In this document: piece after piece, positions 49,701 to 60,133 of the stretch
Numbering within the stretch: the stretch's first letter is position 1
Layout of the letters: each line of letters begins with the position of its first letter
Notes under the pieces: generated by a model
Told to the model about the DNA's origin: nothing
Seen by the model: the letters and a program-made list of their open reading frames with translations, nothing else
Database searches by the model: none
Made by a program: the position numbers and the translations under genes
Assembly: GCA_037783415.1 (NCBI GenBank)
Contig: JAZGTN010000054.1
Coordinates: 310,001 to 374,000 of the forward strand
DNA length: 64,000 bases
Direction: 5' to 3'
Source of the DNA: Leptasterias polaris
Lineage: Eukaryota; Echinodermata; Asteroidea; Forcipulatida; Asteriidae

Positions 49701-52642
49701 GGCGACTTTAGGGGAAAAATGGGTGACTTAATTGGGGACAGTGTGTGACTTGATAGGGTGACAGCAGGGTTAGAAATAGTAATCCTTAGGAATAATTTCT
49801 TGCAGGAGTCCACCTATGGTGAGGCCAAGGAGGGCGCAGTCCTTCAGGGAAACCAGTGCACTCCACCCTCCAAGTGAAATCACATTTGATGGTAAGACTG
49901 AGATCTCAATTTTTCTGGTTTTCTGCTGGTATTACTAGTTAGACTACAACAAGAAGTCCTTTAAGGCAAAATTTACCTTTGGTTTTTGAAACTTTTCGAT
50001 TGTGTTAATCATACATGAATGTATATATTTACGATATAACTAACCTGTGAAAATTTCCTTTCAAAAGGTGGCCAAAAATCCGGAGCGTTAATGTCCGTGC
50101 AGGAAGAATAATCCCTAATAGGAATACACAAGCTGAGAAGCGTTGCTGACAGAAACGTTTCTCAGATTAAAATTTTGGGGCATAAAAACTAATATCTTTT
50201 CACATAACCACATTACTTCAAAGTGAAATGTTTCTCAAAATGCTTTATACTATCAAAAGTATCTGTAATTCGAAAGACCACTCAGCCCCATGGTTTGAAT
50301 ATCCAAGAAGGAAATGACTAATAACCTTTTGTTTTTGCCTTCTCCTTTTCCCACACAGTTATCCACTTCATTAGTCTGCCCTTCATTGTATTAACTAATT
50401 ATTTACCTCTCTTCTAACCTTCCATTTTGTCCTTTGTGTTCCCAACTTCTTGTGGTCAAGCTATCCCCTTCCCTTCATAACCCCCCCCCCCCCCTTTGTC
50501 TTCATAATCCCTGCTTACCCCTGCCTTCTCTGAATGCTTTCTGCTTTTCTCCCTCCACTCTCTCTATTCATGTATTTCCACTTGACTACTCTTGCAACTC
50601 TTGTCTGCTTGTATGTGTGTTGTGTGTTGTCATTTAGCCTTCGAGAAAGACTCTGCTAGGGTCGAAACGTCAGGCCACTAACTTATTTTTTGCATTTATA
50701 CCACAGGTCCTTTTGGTTGGTAAGCAGTTTGCAACAGCTAATTCTATTTTCTAATTCTAAATGAGAAAATTTGTATTGCCATTAATTTTAAGAGTGATTA
50801 CCAAACGTACACCCTCCCTCTAAAACAACTTGTAATGGGGACAAGAGCATTTTAATCCTTAATGGCCAGCCCCACATAATGGGGATGTCCATTCTAATGA
50901 AAAACAACATCATGTGTATGTTTATTAAAAACTTAGGAAAATAATATCGAGGCTGTTTACTAGCTGAAATGCAGTGTTTATAACATAAAATTAAAATTAC
51001 TGACAAAGTTAGATGACATTTATCTCTTGTTGGTGTTACTGTAGCATTGTAAAGATAATATTTTTCACAAGTTCAATGCAACGTTTTACGTTGACACTTC
51101 AAGTTCTCTTCTTAATTATTCTGTAAGTTCAGCCCTGTTGAGAAAGTGAGAAAATAGGTGTTGTTTTAATAAGTTCAATACAATTTTATAGATTTTGTCT
51201 AGTGATCAGAATGAGAATATTTTGCATGGCAGTTTGAGGGCTGTCATGTGTATGCCTTTTAACTGATAGTGGCGCTAATCAACCAACATGGTATTAAAGG
51301 CAGTGGACACTTTTGGTAATTACTCAAAATAATTGTTAGCATAAAAACTTACTTGGTAACGAGCAATGGAGAGCTGTTGATAGTATAAAACATTGTGAGA
51401 AATGGCTCCCTCTGAAGTAACGTAGTTTTTGAGAAAGAGGTAATTTCTCACTCAAATAATAAAAGACTTCTTGCTGAAGCCTTTTATAATGTACAAGCAC
51501 ACAAAGTAATGCAACAAGGGTGTTTTTTCTTTCATTATCAGTTCTCTTGCAAATTCGATGACCAATTGAGCCCAAATTTTCACAGGTTTGTTATGCATGT
51601 GTTGGGATACACCAAGTGAGAATACTGGTCTTCGACAATTACCAAACGTGTCCAGTGCCTTTAAAGAGAGGCTTTTCCTTCAGTAATTTCTCCAAAAATT
51701 AATGAGCATAAAAACCTACATGAGCACTGGAGAGCTTTTGATATTATAAAACATTGTTATAAATAACTCCCTTTGAAGTAATGTAGTTTTTGAGAAAGAT
51801 TTCTTTTTTCACCCAACATTTTGAATCTGAGGGTGTTTTTTCTTTCATTATTTTCTTGCAATTTTGATGACCAATTGAGACCAAATTTTCACAGGCTCGT
51901 TATTTTATGCATATGTTGGGATACACCGAGTGAGGATACTGGTCTTTGACATTACCCAAAGTAAACCCAGCCTAAGCAAAGAAATAAAAATTGATTTGTG
52001 GCGTCTATTGACTTGACATTGTAGCTTTTTTCATCCCTGCTTGTAGGATTTTCCCAACTGTCCGGCTCAGATCAGTCCACCCCAATCAAGATGAATGACC
52101 CCTTCATGACCTACGCCCCAGCGCCCCTTGACAGCACTGATGACTCTGACATCCATGCTGACAGTGAAGACATGATTGATGCTGCCACGCCCACCATCGA
52201 AGAAGAACCCTATGAGCAGCAAGTTGAGGAGGAGACAAAGCAAGAGGCCAGCTCCGCTTGGGTCTATCAGGAGCCACAGACTAACCATGTGAAGGAGAAA
52301 CCGATTGTGGACAAACTTCACTCGCCATCAGGTCGCTGCCGTACAGTAGTGACAATTGCTAAGGTAACATTCTGGTGTGTAGTCTTTGCATTATTTCTCC
52401 TCATCGCTTCGCTGGTAGTGCTGTACGAGACGGATCACATCCCTACTCTAAACCCCCTCCGTCATAATCAATCCATTAGGGAATTCAAAGAGGCTTATTA
52501 TGTTCCTGTAAGGGCTTGGATTGAAGAGGGTTGGGAGCAGGTTAACCAAGGGTACCAGGGGCTGCCGTCGATGGAGGATTGGATGAGACAGTTTGGAATC
52601 AATAAAGATGAAGAGGCGAAGCAAGAGCAGGAGAGCAAATAA
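28722..52642 (+). CDS. FRMD5: FERM domain-containing protein 5/3-like, membrane-anchored
   Basis: Twelve exons: 28722-28796, 36343-36447, 37010-37052, 37479-37658, 39024-39147, 39605-39692, 40012-40164, 41858-41946, 47568-47639, 48991-49059, 49806-49891 and 52047-52642. They join in frame to 559 residues (human FRMD5 is about 570). The three FERM lobes fill residues 1 to about 286, with [29 protein letters not shown] and LGDYD as landmarks. The FERM-adjacent stretch has [11 protein letters not shown]. The last exon has an acidic linker, one membrane helix (about 469-488) and a conserved tail ([16 protein letters not shown]), as in FRMD5 and FRMD3. Likely role: linking plasma membrane or adhesion proteins to the cortical cytoskeleton. 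FRMD3 and FRMD5 are vertebrate paralogues, so this is probably their single-copy counterpart; the sequence leans to FRMD5 and the neighbourhood to FRMD3. Intron 1 is 7.5 kb. Confidence 0.94.
28916..28942. repeat. G-rich tract
   Basis: A GGGGTGGGGT stretch running into about 15 consecutive G. Similar homopolymers occur as C or G at 29950-29972, 38106-38115, 50481-50494, 61830-61840, 61990-62003 and 63557-63570. They could form G-quadruplexes and are likely sequencing-length errors. Confidence 0.8.
29805..29920. repeat. GC-rich fold-back repeat
   Basis: GTAACCCTCCATCC at the left pairs with GGATGGAGGGTTAC at the right, with further inner pairing of CCTCCCGCG/CGGGAGGAT. It lies in FERM-gene intron 1. 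Confidence 0.6.
30178..30365. repeat. Fold-back MITE-like repeat (GGAGTACAGCACCCC)
   Basis: GGAGTACAGCACCCCAGTTACTGGGT near 30200 is inverted near 30306-30350 with small indels, giving arms of about 45 bp. It lies in FERM-gene intron 1. Confidence 0.6.
30901..31066. mobile_element. CAGGCCTG-ended MITE, copy 2
   Basis: The same family and length as 8244-8410, with close internal identity, in FERM-gene intron 1. Confidence 0.7.
31764..32020. repeat. Diverged direct duplication
   Basis: GTGTACAATTTGTTAAATTTATG, TTCTGTATTGTTAC and CAATAAA-type blocks at 31764-31830 recur at 31944-32000 in the same order, about 180 bp apart. Confidence 0.6.
34561..34752. repeat. 12-bp minisatellite, 16 identical units
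   Basis: Sixteen uninterrupted copies of ACTTTGTACAGT without a mismatch. Both strands stay open in several frames (for example repeats of FVQY), which is an artefact of the 12-bp period. It is followed at once by a hairpin with arms CTTACATGTAC (34753-34783). Confidence 0.97.
34791..35101. mobile_element. 311-bp MITE with TA duplication (ACACCCGTTTCAGACAGGCG ends)
   Basis: Inverted ends of about 45 bp, roughly 85-90% complementary, flanked by TA at 34789-34790 and 35102-35103. Non-coding, in FERM-gene intron 1, eight bases from the hairpin that closes the 12-bp minisatellite. Confidence 0.8.
35297..35353. mobile_element. Fragment of the 23904-24606 element end
   Basis: GTGGTCCCA followed by GCACGAGACTTGCACGGTCTAT is the inverse of the left end of the TIR element between POLI and IDNK. 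Confidence 0.55.
37140..37290. repeat. tRNA-like SINE repeat, copy A
   Basis: GGTTGGCTCAGTGG serves as an A-box and GGTTCGAACTCC as a B-box. The tail (TCAGTCCTTACCTGATTGCATGG) matches 47945-48115 in order. It lies in FERM-gene intron 3. Confidence 0.6.
40185..40440. repeat. Variant of the GGGCCCAATTTCAT MITE family
   Basis: GGCCCAGTTTCCTGGCTCTGCTTAC at the left and GTAAGCAGAACCATGAAATTGGGTCC at the right are inverted. The interior is distinct and GC-richer, so it is a related subfamily. It lies in FERM-gene intron 7. Confidence 0.6.
40557..40680 (+). mobile_element. tRNA-derived SINE, plus-strand copy
   Basis: TCTGGCCAAGCGG acts as an A-box and GTGGGTTCGAATCCCGG as a B-box, followed by ACACTTTTGTCCTTGATCAAG as in the antisense copy at 17165. 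The anticodon arm is decayed, so it is not a functional tRNA. Confidence 0.65.
40986..41162. mobile_element. GGGCCCAATTTCAT-ended MITE, copy 3
   Basis: Closely matches 24846-25027, including AGCTAAGCACAACAAAATTA and GTGACTGGTATCCTGCT. It lies in FERM-gene intron 7. Confidence 0.75.
41195..41557. mobile_element. TTAA-flanked MITE, diverged copy
   Basis: TTAA at 41195-41198 and 41554-41557 bracket a block with ACCTGTGAAAATTTGAGCTCAA near the left and TACCAATAGTGTACAGGGCC at the right, the same family as 51294-51664 in the opposite orientation. Confidence 0.6.
42696..42972. mobile_element. TTAA-flanked MITE, copy
   Basis: TTAAAGGCAGGGTACACTTTTGGTAATTAC at the left (42696 on) and TTACCAACAGTGTACACTGCCCTTAA at the right. 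The internal text GGTGTTTTTTCGTTCCTTAT matches 51294-51664. It lies in FERM-gene intron 8. Confidence 0.75.
44496..44537 (+). other. Candidate 42-nt cassette exon of the FERM gene
   Basis: A pyrimidine-rich acceptor (TTTGTTCTATCTGTATGTAG) ends at 44495 and a donor (GGGTAAAA) starts at 44538. The 42 bases are in the phase of exons 8 and 9, contain no stop, and would insert a segment read as [15 protein letters not shown] before FRRSSDV. The basic run followed by SS would fit a basophilic-kinase site in the FERM-adjacent region. It is not needed for the main transcript, which joins well without it. Confidence 0.35.
44851..45000. mobile_element. 150-bp palindromic MITE with TA duplication
   Basis: CGCCTCTCTTAATATT and its inverse form the ends, with pairing continuing for about 60 bp. 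TA lies at 44849-44850 and 45001-45002. It lies in FERM-gene intron 8. Confidence 0.85.
46157..46720. mobile_element. Fold-back element with arms over 100 bp
   Basis: The left arm (TGTATATTCAGTTTGTGGTAAC through GAACTTGTCTTGCTATTTA to GCGGAGTAGA) is the inverse of 46608-46720 with scattered differences. The middle about 330 bp holds CTCTGCTCTAGT repeats. No transposase. It lies in FERM-gene intron 8. Confidence 0.75.
47945..48120. repeat. tRNA-like SINE repeat, copy B
   Basis: TGGTTTGAATCATA (decayed B-box), then GGTTTTCAGTTCTCGCCTGA and TACATGGGTTTACCC, parallel to 37140-37290. Confidence 0.5.
48137..48304. mobile_element. CAGGCCTG-ended MITE, copy 3 (diverged)
   Basis: The same ends and length as 8244-8410, with more internal change. 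It lies in FERM-gene intron 9. Confidence 0.6.
48390..48560. repeat. Dispersed repeat related to 8680-8815
   Basis: CTTCTGACTGGCACCCCC and the flanking GGTTGTATCTTAAACTTGGGT resemble the block next to the tRNA-like piece at 8815. Confidence 0.45.
49120..49450 (+). repeat. SINE-like pieces
   Basis: TGTAGGTTCAAATCCTAG (B-box-like), then TTGAGCAAGACACTCAACTATAATG and CTCCTCACCCAGAGGTAAATGG, a tail shared with the tRNA-derived SINEs. It ends with GCGCTTTATAAGAAGAGCAGAC. It lies between FERM-gene exons 10 and 11. Confidence 0.5.
50518..50692 (+). mobile_element. Penelope-like element terminal segment, copy 2
   Basis: Nearly identical to the reverse complement of 6749-6924. It carries the GACTC..GGGTC hairpin followed by GAAACGTC. 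It lies in FERM-gene intron 11. Near identity of two copies in different introns implies recent spread. Confidence 0.55.
51294..51664. mobile_element. TTAA-flanked MITE, intact copy
   Basis: Inverted ends AAAGGCAGTGGACAC and GTGTCCAGTGCCTTT with TTAA on both sides (51294-51297, 51661-51664). The TTAA target is typical of piggyBac and Kolobok mobilisers. The sequence looks like a family I recall from echinoderm genomes. It lies in FERM-gene intron 11. Confidence 0.8.
51661..51976. mobile_element. Second TTAA-type MITE abutting the first
   Basis: The same internal order (TTTCTCC, GAGCATAAAAACCTACATGAG, GGGTGTTTTTTCTTTCATTA, ATGTTGGGATACACCGAG) starts directly at the TTAA that closes the previous copy. 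The right end is decayed. Confidence 0.65.
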
Positions 52643-55600
52643 ATCAAAGGAGAATGAACCATGCCTCTATGTGGTGGAAGGATAGGATGATCCTACATTG
52701 CTATGGTTCAAGAAAGTTTGTAGTCGGCCATGATGCGTCTGTGCGTGTTGTACACTGCCTTGAGAATGAACACCATAGGGTCCTAACAAGCTTTTGAATA
52801 CAGTTGCAAGTACAACAACTTGTGATGGGAGAGCATAATGATGTATTAACTTATCAACAAGATAGAAGAAATCATACAAGATGGTTAAACAAGGTTACAA
52901 TGTCCAGACTTGCTGTTCACTCTAATTGTAGTTAATAATGGAATGATTTAATGCTACTAATGCTTCTACACAAAATGTAGACGAGGAGCAATGTCCATTT
53001 CAACTGTGTTTGAATGGCCACACTACAGTTAATCCACACTGGTAGTTTTAAACACAGAACGACCTGTAGTATTTGCATAAATTGAGCAATAGGCACATTA
53101 CATCTACAGTGAAAAGTCCTCAACAAATTAATGTCTTTTCCCAAAACATACACATTGTTCAAGTAGCTTGTACATGTACTTCAATTTGTACAGTGTGAAG
53201 ACTTTTCCCCATGAAGCGTTATGAAATACATGTAAAACCTCTCCAGGGTTAAACTCTTGGTGGTGTACTATATTTTGGATAATTGTGAATTGTGAATCAG
53301 GGAAGTCGTACCCAGAGGTCATGTTCTAGACCCACCTAATTGTTGTCGAGATGATGTGTTCAGGTTCCTGGCCTGGAATTTCATTCACTGAAGGGGTGAG
53401 GCTATTTTCATTTTGCAAAAAGGCTCTACCAATTGGAAATTCTTTGAGTGCACATGAATGTTTTGAAGGGGGCATCTAGGCCAAAAGCAGGGGCAATGTG
53501 TAATCTCAGACCTACTCAATCTTGCTCATATAATGCAGCTACTGAGTGTAGGATGACTTGATTGATGTGACAGAATTTGTTTAAGAATAGAACACGTTTG
53601 AAAAGTGATTTTACAGAGACAATATATATATATACTGTATAAAGTATTTATGGTAAGTTAAAAACTTATATAAATATGACGTGCATAATTTGTGAAATCT
53701 AACCTATTGGTAATTAATCGAGGTATTCAAATAAGGTGCTAAAGAATCTGGAATCAGTGAACAAGCTCTGTCTGACTATTACAATAATAATTGTAAATTA
53801 TTTCTGATTAGATTAGAGGGTCACTTTTTATGGAATTTGTTCCTTCTTTTGTCAAAATCACCATCATACTATTTAGAATTTTTTATTTATTAAGGAGATT
53901 GCTCGAAATCTGCCCAATTTTGTGCCCTAGGTTCTTGAGTAATGGTTTCAATTGGAATTGCCAATTTTAGGGATAATTTAGAGTTTAGGTTCAGTTGAAT
54001 GTAAACAGTAGGCGGGACTAAATAAATAATTTTAATAAAATAAATAACATCTTCTTTATCCGTAAGTACATGTTGTTATGAAACTCATGAACATGAACAG
54101 TAAGCTGAAGATGATGGTAGAAAGTTTAGAAGTATCTGTGACAGAGAAAATGTACCGAAAACAAGAGGGGAATCTTATTTTGAATCCTGGTTTCAAAGAT
54201 TGTGTGACAAATTGTTAAAGAAAATGTTTTGGTACAAATTATGAGTGAGATTTACAGTGACTTTGAACTGGTTATCAATTGTGATGCAATAATTAAGATT
54301 GCAGTTATTTGCAGTGGATTGGGAGAGGTAGAATTTTAATTCTCTCTGTAAACAAATATTTAAGTCTAAAATAGTTTTAAAAGTGTTTTATAACTTAGTG
54401 AAAGTATAAAAAACAAGCAGTTTAAATTTTCAATTCACTTGCCGTTAAAGTGTAAAAGACAGGTGTGTTTAGCTTTAACAAGTTCTAATTGTCGACATAT
54501 TCTTTGAGCATCACAATTTCACAAAATTGAAACCAAGATGTTTGTTGAGGTAATTTTGTAAAGACGTTTAATCCCTTTGGAGCTTAAGTGAATTGACACC
54601 ACTGCAATAAAATAGTTTGCACTTTTCTCTAAAAGATAGCGACAAAGGTCAGTATTCCTTAGGTTGGGTTGAGTTTGTACTGTTGTTACATCAAGTGAGC
54701 TTTCAGAAACATTTTGATAATTTTAAAAACAGGTTTTAACCCTCTGGAGACTAAAGAGAAAGTGCAATAATGTCGTACTGACTGCACACTGCTGCAGTAT
54801 TTGTCAACCATAGATCATAAGATGTCAGCATCCTATACCTATCATTTCTAGCTTCAAAGAATATTACTCCTTCAAATTTTAACCACTGAGCCTTTTTCAA
54901 AATAGCAATCAGCCATGTTTAGATAATCAATGATGTTTACACAAAAAGTACGGTCTCTGAAGGGTTAACCATGTTGTGTCACCTATGTCGTCACTGTTTA
55001 TTTATTGTACCAGCTCCGTGACATAACAGACTGGTATTCCAAGTTTGTAGTAACGTAAGTATACATGTACATTTGTACATGGAGTCGGCTGAAGATGATG
55101 TGTTTTATTGTGGTTCCCTCGTTTGTGGTTTCAAAGATAAACTTAAGAGGTTGAAGCTATACTTCAGTTTACTTGTGCAGATTAAATTTGTGGAGCATTT
55201 TTTATTAAGTCTTTATAATAGGTGGAGTCTGGGTCGATGGTGTATTTGGTATCAGTGATTATTAATATTTGGTAACTAGCTGTTAGTGTAGTAAATACTT
55301 GCTGTTTATGGTCCACGTTTTATTCTGTACATTTTGTTGGCGTTGGGAAGAGACAACGTGGACATATTGTTTGATCAGAAAGGGTGTGGTTTTTACTTCC
55401 TACCTACCTTCATTACAAGTAGCTGGTAGGTGTCTATTCATGGCTTAGGCCTACACCTCATCTGGATTTGACTAATGTCTCAGTAAAACAGGAGGTGATT
55501 ACTAGTTCTGTTATGAAATTATAAATAATTTTGAACATAACGTCTACGTACGTATTTACACACATTTGTACAAACTTTCAACCAGTAGCCTGGGTTTTCC

Positions 55601-55900
55601 TCAACCAAGGCAGGACGATGTCAGCTGCCCTGGGGATGGATCACTTTCACCCATGTTTCTGCATTGAAAGGGAACATTTTTTCAAGTATTTTTTATAAAG
55701 AGGGCTAACGGTCACGTTTGCGATGTTCTAAACAGAATGGCACTGCCAATGTCATCACAATAGAGTCATTCTTTTGTTATCTCAATCTTCCTGAATTTGG
55801 ATGAATAATCTTTTAAATAAGTGAGTAGTCCAATATGTTTGAGTAGAAACTGATAATGCATCTTTTAGGGTGAGTAAGGCAGTTGTTAATAGAGTAATCC
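52643..55900. other. Probable FERM-gene 3' UTR and flank
   Basis: AATAAA overlaps the stop codon (52638-52643) and another AATAAA lies near 54607. An inverted CAGGCCTG MITE fragment is at 53370-53500. No coding exon is recognised. Confidence 0.5.
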
Positions 55901-55940
55901 GACATATTATTTCGAGTATAAATTCCAATCCTTTTTGACA

Positions 55941-56270
55941 ACACTCCGGAACAACACTCTGAAACAACAATCCGTTCTGGAAACAAAACTCTGTACCAAT
56001 ACTCTGGAACAATACTCCGGAACAACACTCCGGAACAACACTCCGGAACAACACTCCGGAACAACACTCCGGAACAACACTCCGGAACAACACTCCGGAA
56101 CAACACTCGAGAAGAAAACTCCTGAACAACACTCCAGAACAATACTCTGGAACAACACTCCGGAACAACACTCGGGAACAACATTCCGGAACAACACTCC
56201 TGAACAACACTCCTGAACAACACTCGGGAACAACACTCCTGAACAACACTCCTGAACAACACTCCGGGGA
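55941..56270. repeat. 13-bp minisatellite (ACTCCGGAACAAC)n
   Basis: About 25 units of ACTCCGGAACAAC with variants. Since 13 is not a multiple of three, three units make a 39-bp supercycle and all three minus frames stay open with a 13-residue periodicity (such as LFRSVVPECCSGV). These are not proteins I would support. Confidence 0.95.
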
Positions 56271-56329
56271 AAAACTGCTGCAAAGACTGAACTGTTTCAA
56301 TGGTTTGTCTAAACCATCCATGAAGCAAG

Positions 56330-59300
56330 ATTGATTTATTTAATTGGATTTTTTCATACTATAATAAAGTAGACAAATGTAAAGTTATGTTGTGTCTAAT
56401 GTCAAGTGCCAAGATGTATTTTGTGTAAAATTCCCTCAGTGATGTAACATATCATTGCCGTTGTATAAAATGGTTTTATTTTGGTTGTTTGTGGTAGATG
56501 TAGATGTTTCTCATTACGTGCAATGTTATCATGTGTTTGCTGCTATTAATTAAAGGTTATATAATGTTACATAACGTAAACACGGCCAACGGGAAAAACA
56601 AAACAAGAGTTCTCTGAAAGTAACTTATTTGTGGGGTTTCCAGATTCTTAGTTTGACGGAATACTTTCATTGCCTTACTACACATACATTTGATTTTGGA
56701 GCTTTGCATGCTGGCTGATCTGTGTACTGTTATGTATTGTTTTAGCTCTTTCATACGGGTACCTGCTGGTTCTTTATACCATATAATGGAACAATGCTAC
56801 CCCATAAGATTATATTTTTTCTAAGTTGTACCGATTAGAGGAAATCATTCAAAAAGGGGTAACAATGAAGCAGCAATGGAAGCTGCCCAGAGGTAAGTAT
56901 GGAGGAAGCAACCGCTATGGTGTAAAGGGTATTTCACATTTTGGGTTGGACTAGCCTGCCTGAAATGCATTGTTTTTGGTAGACATGTTTATTTTAATAT
57001 AATATAACATCATTTTTCTTGTAAGCTCAAGGTTTTAAAGTGTTGACATTATTGAAAAGGTGTTTTCTTTCAAATCCGTAACTGCGACTTATTGGTAGAA
57101 TATTTTAACAGGAAGCCATAACTTTTGCAAGACATACCATTAAACCATTTGTAAAACAACTTGTCTTCTTGAGCATGTTTGTGCATAAATTATATGATTC
57201 TGTAGGTTTATTTGCAACATTTGCATTTCACAAGAGGGGTTGTTTACCACCAAACCACGTCAGCATAAATAACCGTAAAACGCTTAGTAACGTGAAGTGC
57301 GCGCACGGAAAGCAAACCATTATGTCCTTTCAAACTAAACAAACAGAGATACTCTACTTCCCATAATAATGGTACTGCTCACATTAATGCAGATTTTTTT
57401 TTAAGTTGACAGAAAGTCATTTTTGCAAGTCCAAGTCAAGTCAAAAGTCATTCTTTTTAAGTCCAAGTCAAGTCACAAGTCATCCTTTTGCAAGTCTAAG
57501 TCAAATCATAAGTCCAGGTAAAGTCATATGGTCCAGTCACGCGTTATTTGGTCATAAGTCAAGTCACAAGATATTTGGTCCAATACAAGGCAAGTCAATA
57601 GTCAAGCCGCACATTATTTTATCCAGCTGTAATAAGCAGTCATGGCCATGCTTCATTCAACTCGTTTAAATTGCAAGTTTTAGACTATTGAACTGGACTT
57701 GCTTGATTTATATACTTGCACTTTATTGCACAATTAGCGCATTTACAGCAGGCTTATTTCAGCAAGTGCAAATTGTATATGAAGGTACGGTTGTGGGTGT
57801 ACCAACATGGTCACTGGTATGTGGCTAGTAAGTTTAATTACTAGCATGCAATTTGACATAGGCCTACAACTCTACAACTCTGGATTTTAACTGATAATGA
57901 TAGTAATAACAAATTTGTCACAAAGTTTTAACTTGCAGATTGACTTTTATTTAGGCCCTTTTCAAAACTGGCTTGTGCTCCAGCTCCGGTTCGGCTGCCC
58001 GAATGTTTTTGAAGCCCTTATTTAGCGCACCTTTTCAAAATGACTGACGGAGCCCGTAGCCGAAGCCCAAGCCCAAGATGTGGTTTCGAAAGAGGCATTA
58101 GTAAAATTGACAGCGCCTTTGGGCTGTATTTTTAAACAGCGCCCTCTTTCGGCTGTATGATGACGAGCATCACCACAAGAAGGGTTCTTCATTTTTGTTC
58201 TAGAGTACATAAGAGATTTTTTGAGTGCCATTAACAAGTACTTCATTATGAGGTCAACATGACCAATCGAAAATGAACACAACCCCACTTGAACTCTGAA
58301 GAAGATTGCTCCACTGCCCCAAAAGCTGACGGGCTTACCATGCAACCATGCTTATTGAGCAGACCCTGGGTTAGGTCGATGACCTTAATAAGATCTGGCG
58401 TTATACGATTGCTGCTATCTATCCAATCTCGGGATTGACTTTAAGCAGACCTTCTAATTACCCTCGTTAAAGTGCAACCTTCAGGCCAAAGCCTTTGACT
58501 TGGTCTAATCAAGCCTACCATCTTGCTGATCTGGGCTAGTCTGCCACCCTTCCGGCTACCATCAGGGACTGTGAGTGAACCTGCTGAAATGTCAGAACCA
58601 CATTAAAGGGGTACATTAAAACAAATGGCGAAAAGGAACCACGAATACATACATAAATAGGCCTACATCATGTCTGAAAAAGTGGTTAAAAAAAAGTACC
58701 AACAAATAAAAAATACAAAGGCAAACCTTCGGGGTGAACATTCCTTTGTTTCTTCAATATTGACATTAGCAAATTATCAACAGCCTGACACACTCTCAAA
58801 GAAGATGAGAACAAGTTAATGGGAAACATGAAAAAGAAAAGTCATTTAACATATATTATTGAAACAGGCATACAACCGGAGCCGCACAGTTGAACCGTCC
58901 ATGAATAACACAGCATCTGTGCCTCCCTTACAGCAAAACAGATATAAAGACTATCAAAAAGGAATTGGGACAATGTTAGAACAGGCAGTCTGTAAAAGAA
59001 AGTATGCGGACAGGAGGATAGTTTAACTGTCAGTCCATTTGCTTAATTATTTAAGTCGGTATTGGCCGGCGGAAGATGTCCGCCACTCGTTTTGTAGTCA
59101 ACGATTAATAAACTATTTCCTTTGGTAGCCTATATCCTTGCACATCAAGCAGTCACCTCCTTTAAAACCCCTATTTAGTTCAAACTAAAGCATGCCATGC
59201 ATTAGTTGGCCTGAGATTGTGACTGGGACAGGAATTTAGCAATAAAGCCAGCTTCTAAAGCCATCCAAGAGTGCTCCCAGCAAGAAATGGACTTAAAAGC

Positions 59301-60133
59301 AGAGGATTAGACCGATTTGGGATGAGCATTTCACTTAAGATCAATCCAACAACGTTGGAAGATAAGAAACGCTGATAAGAAAATTTTACATCGCCAAAGT
59401 CTGCCAATCGTAAAATTGCTGTTAACAAATTTCAGTTGTTATGTTCTGATATGAGGTATTGCCAGACAGCAATTTTTGAGATCTTTATCATAAACCGCGA
59501 ACAAAAAAAAACCCAAAACGAAAAGAACTTTAGTTTCAACCATCTATAGCATTGGATAGAGTACCACTGAGTTTGAAATCATGCAATAATAGAGGCTATA
59601 CAATCGCTATTCATACTAGAGAGGCGATTCCCGGGTTTGAAACTCGAGAGATTATTGGAGAGTTTTAGCCCACGGGAAAACTAATTCACTTGTGATCCCC
59701 GTGGATCCCTAGAGCCACTCCAGAACAGAGGAAAGGTACTTCCCGGGAATTTTCCGGGGTTGTTGTCATAATCGAGAACTTCACATTGAAATACTTTACA
59801 CAGCCTACACAAGTATTTGTGTCATTATAGGTTGTTTCCCCTTTTCATCGATCTTAATATCACGCTTGAAGAATCTCCTCACCCCAACTTATCTTTCTTT
59901 TTTAAGCTGTCATGGGAGAGCTGCACTTTCGATAACTTTTAATACTATAGAACTCTCTGTACTAATGTTTACCCCACCATCTCAAACACTCTATCACAAT
60001 ACAATATAAATGTTGTGAAAGTATCTTCCTTCTTTTCCCCATGAGCTTATCACGTATCGGTGTATAATAAGTAATCTTTATCCCCGATGTAATTACATCT
60101 TTTGAATATCTTATCTGCCTTACATTTTTGTAG
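56330..60133. other. Stretch without a certain gene
   Basis: It holds a degenerate CAAGTCAAGTC array (57409-57610) and a small fold-back at 57955-58094, where TTTTCAAAACTGGCTTGTGC and its approximate inverse frame CGGTTCGGCT. I see no exon with family resemblance. Confidence 0.5.
57409..57610. repeat. Degenerate AAGTCAAGTC array
   Basis: Irregular units of CAAGTC/AAAGTCA/CCAAGTC over about 200 bases. Confidence 0.75.

Noticed and set aside
55782..56328. Minus-strand ORFs of 109 to 179 codons rich in CCSGVLFRS
   Set aside because: They are translations of the 13-bp array and occur in all three frames, so there is no sign of selection for one protein.
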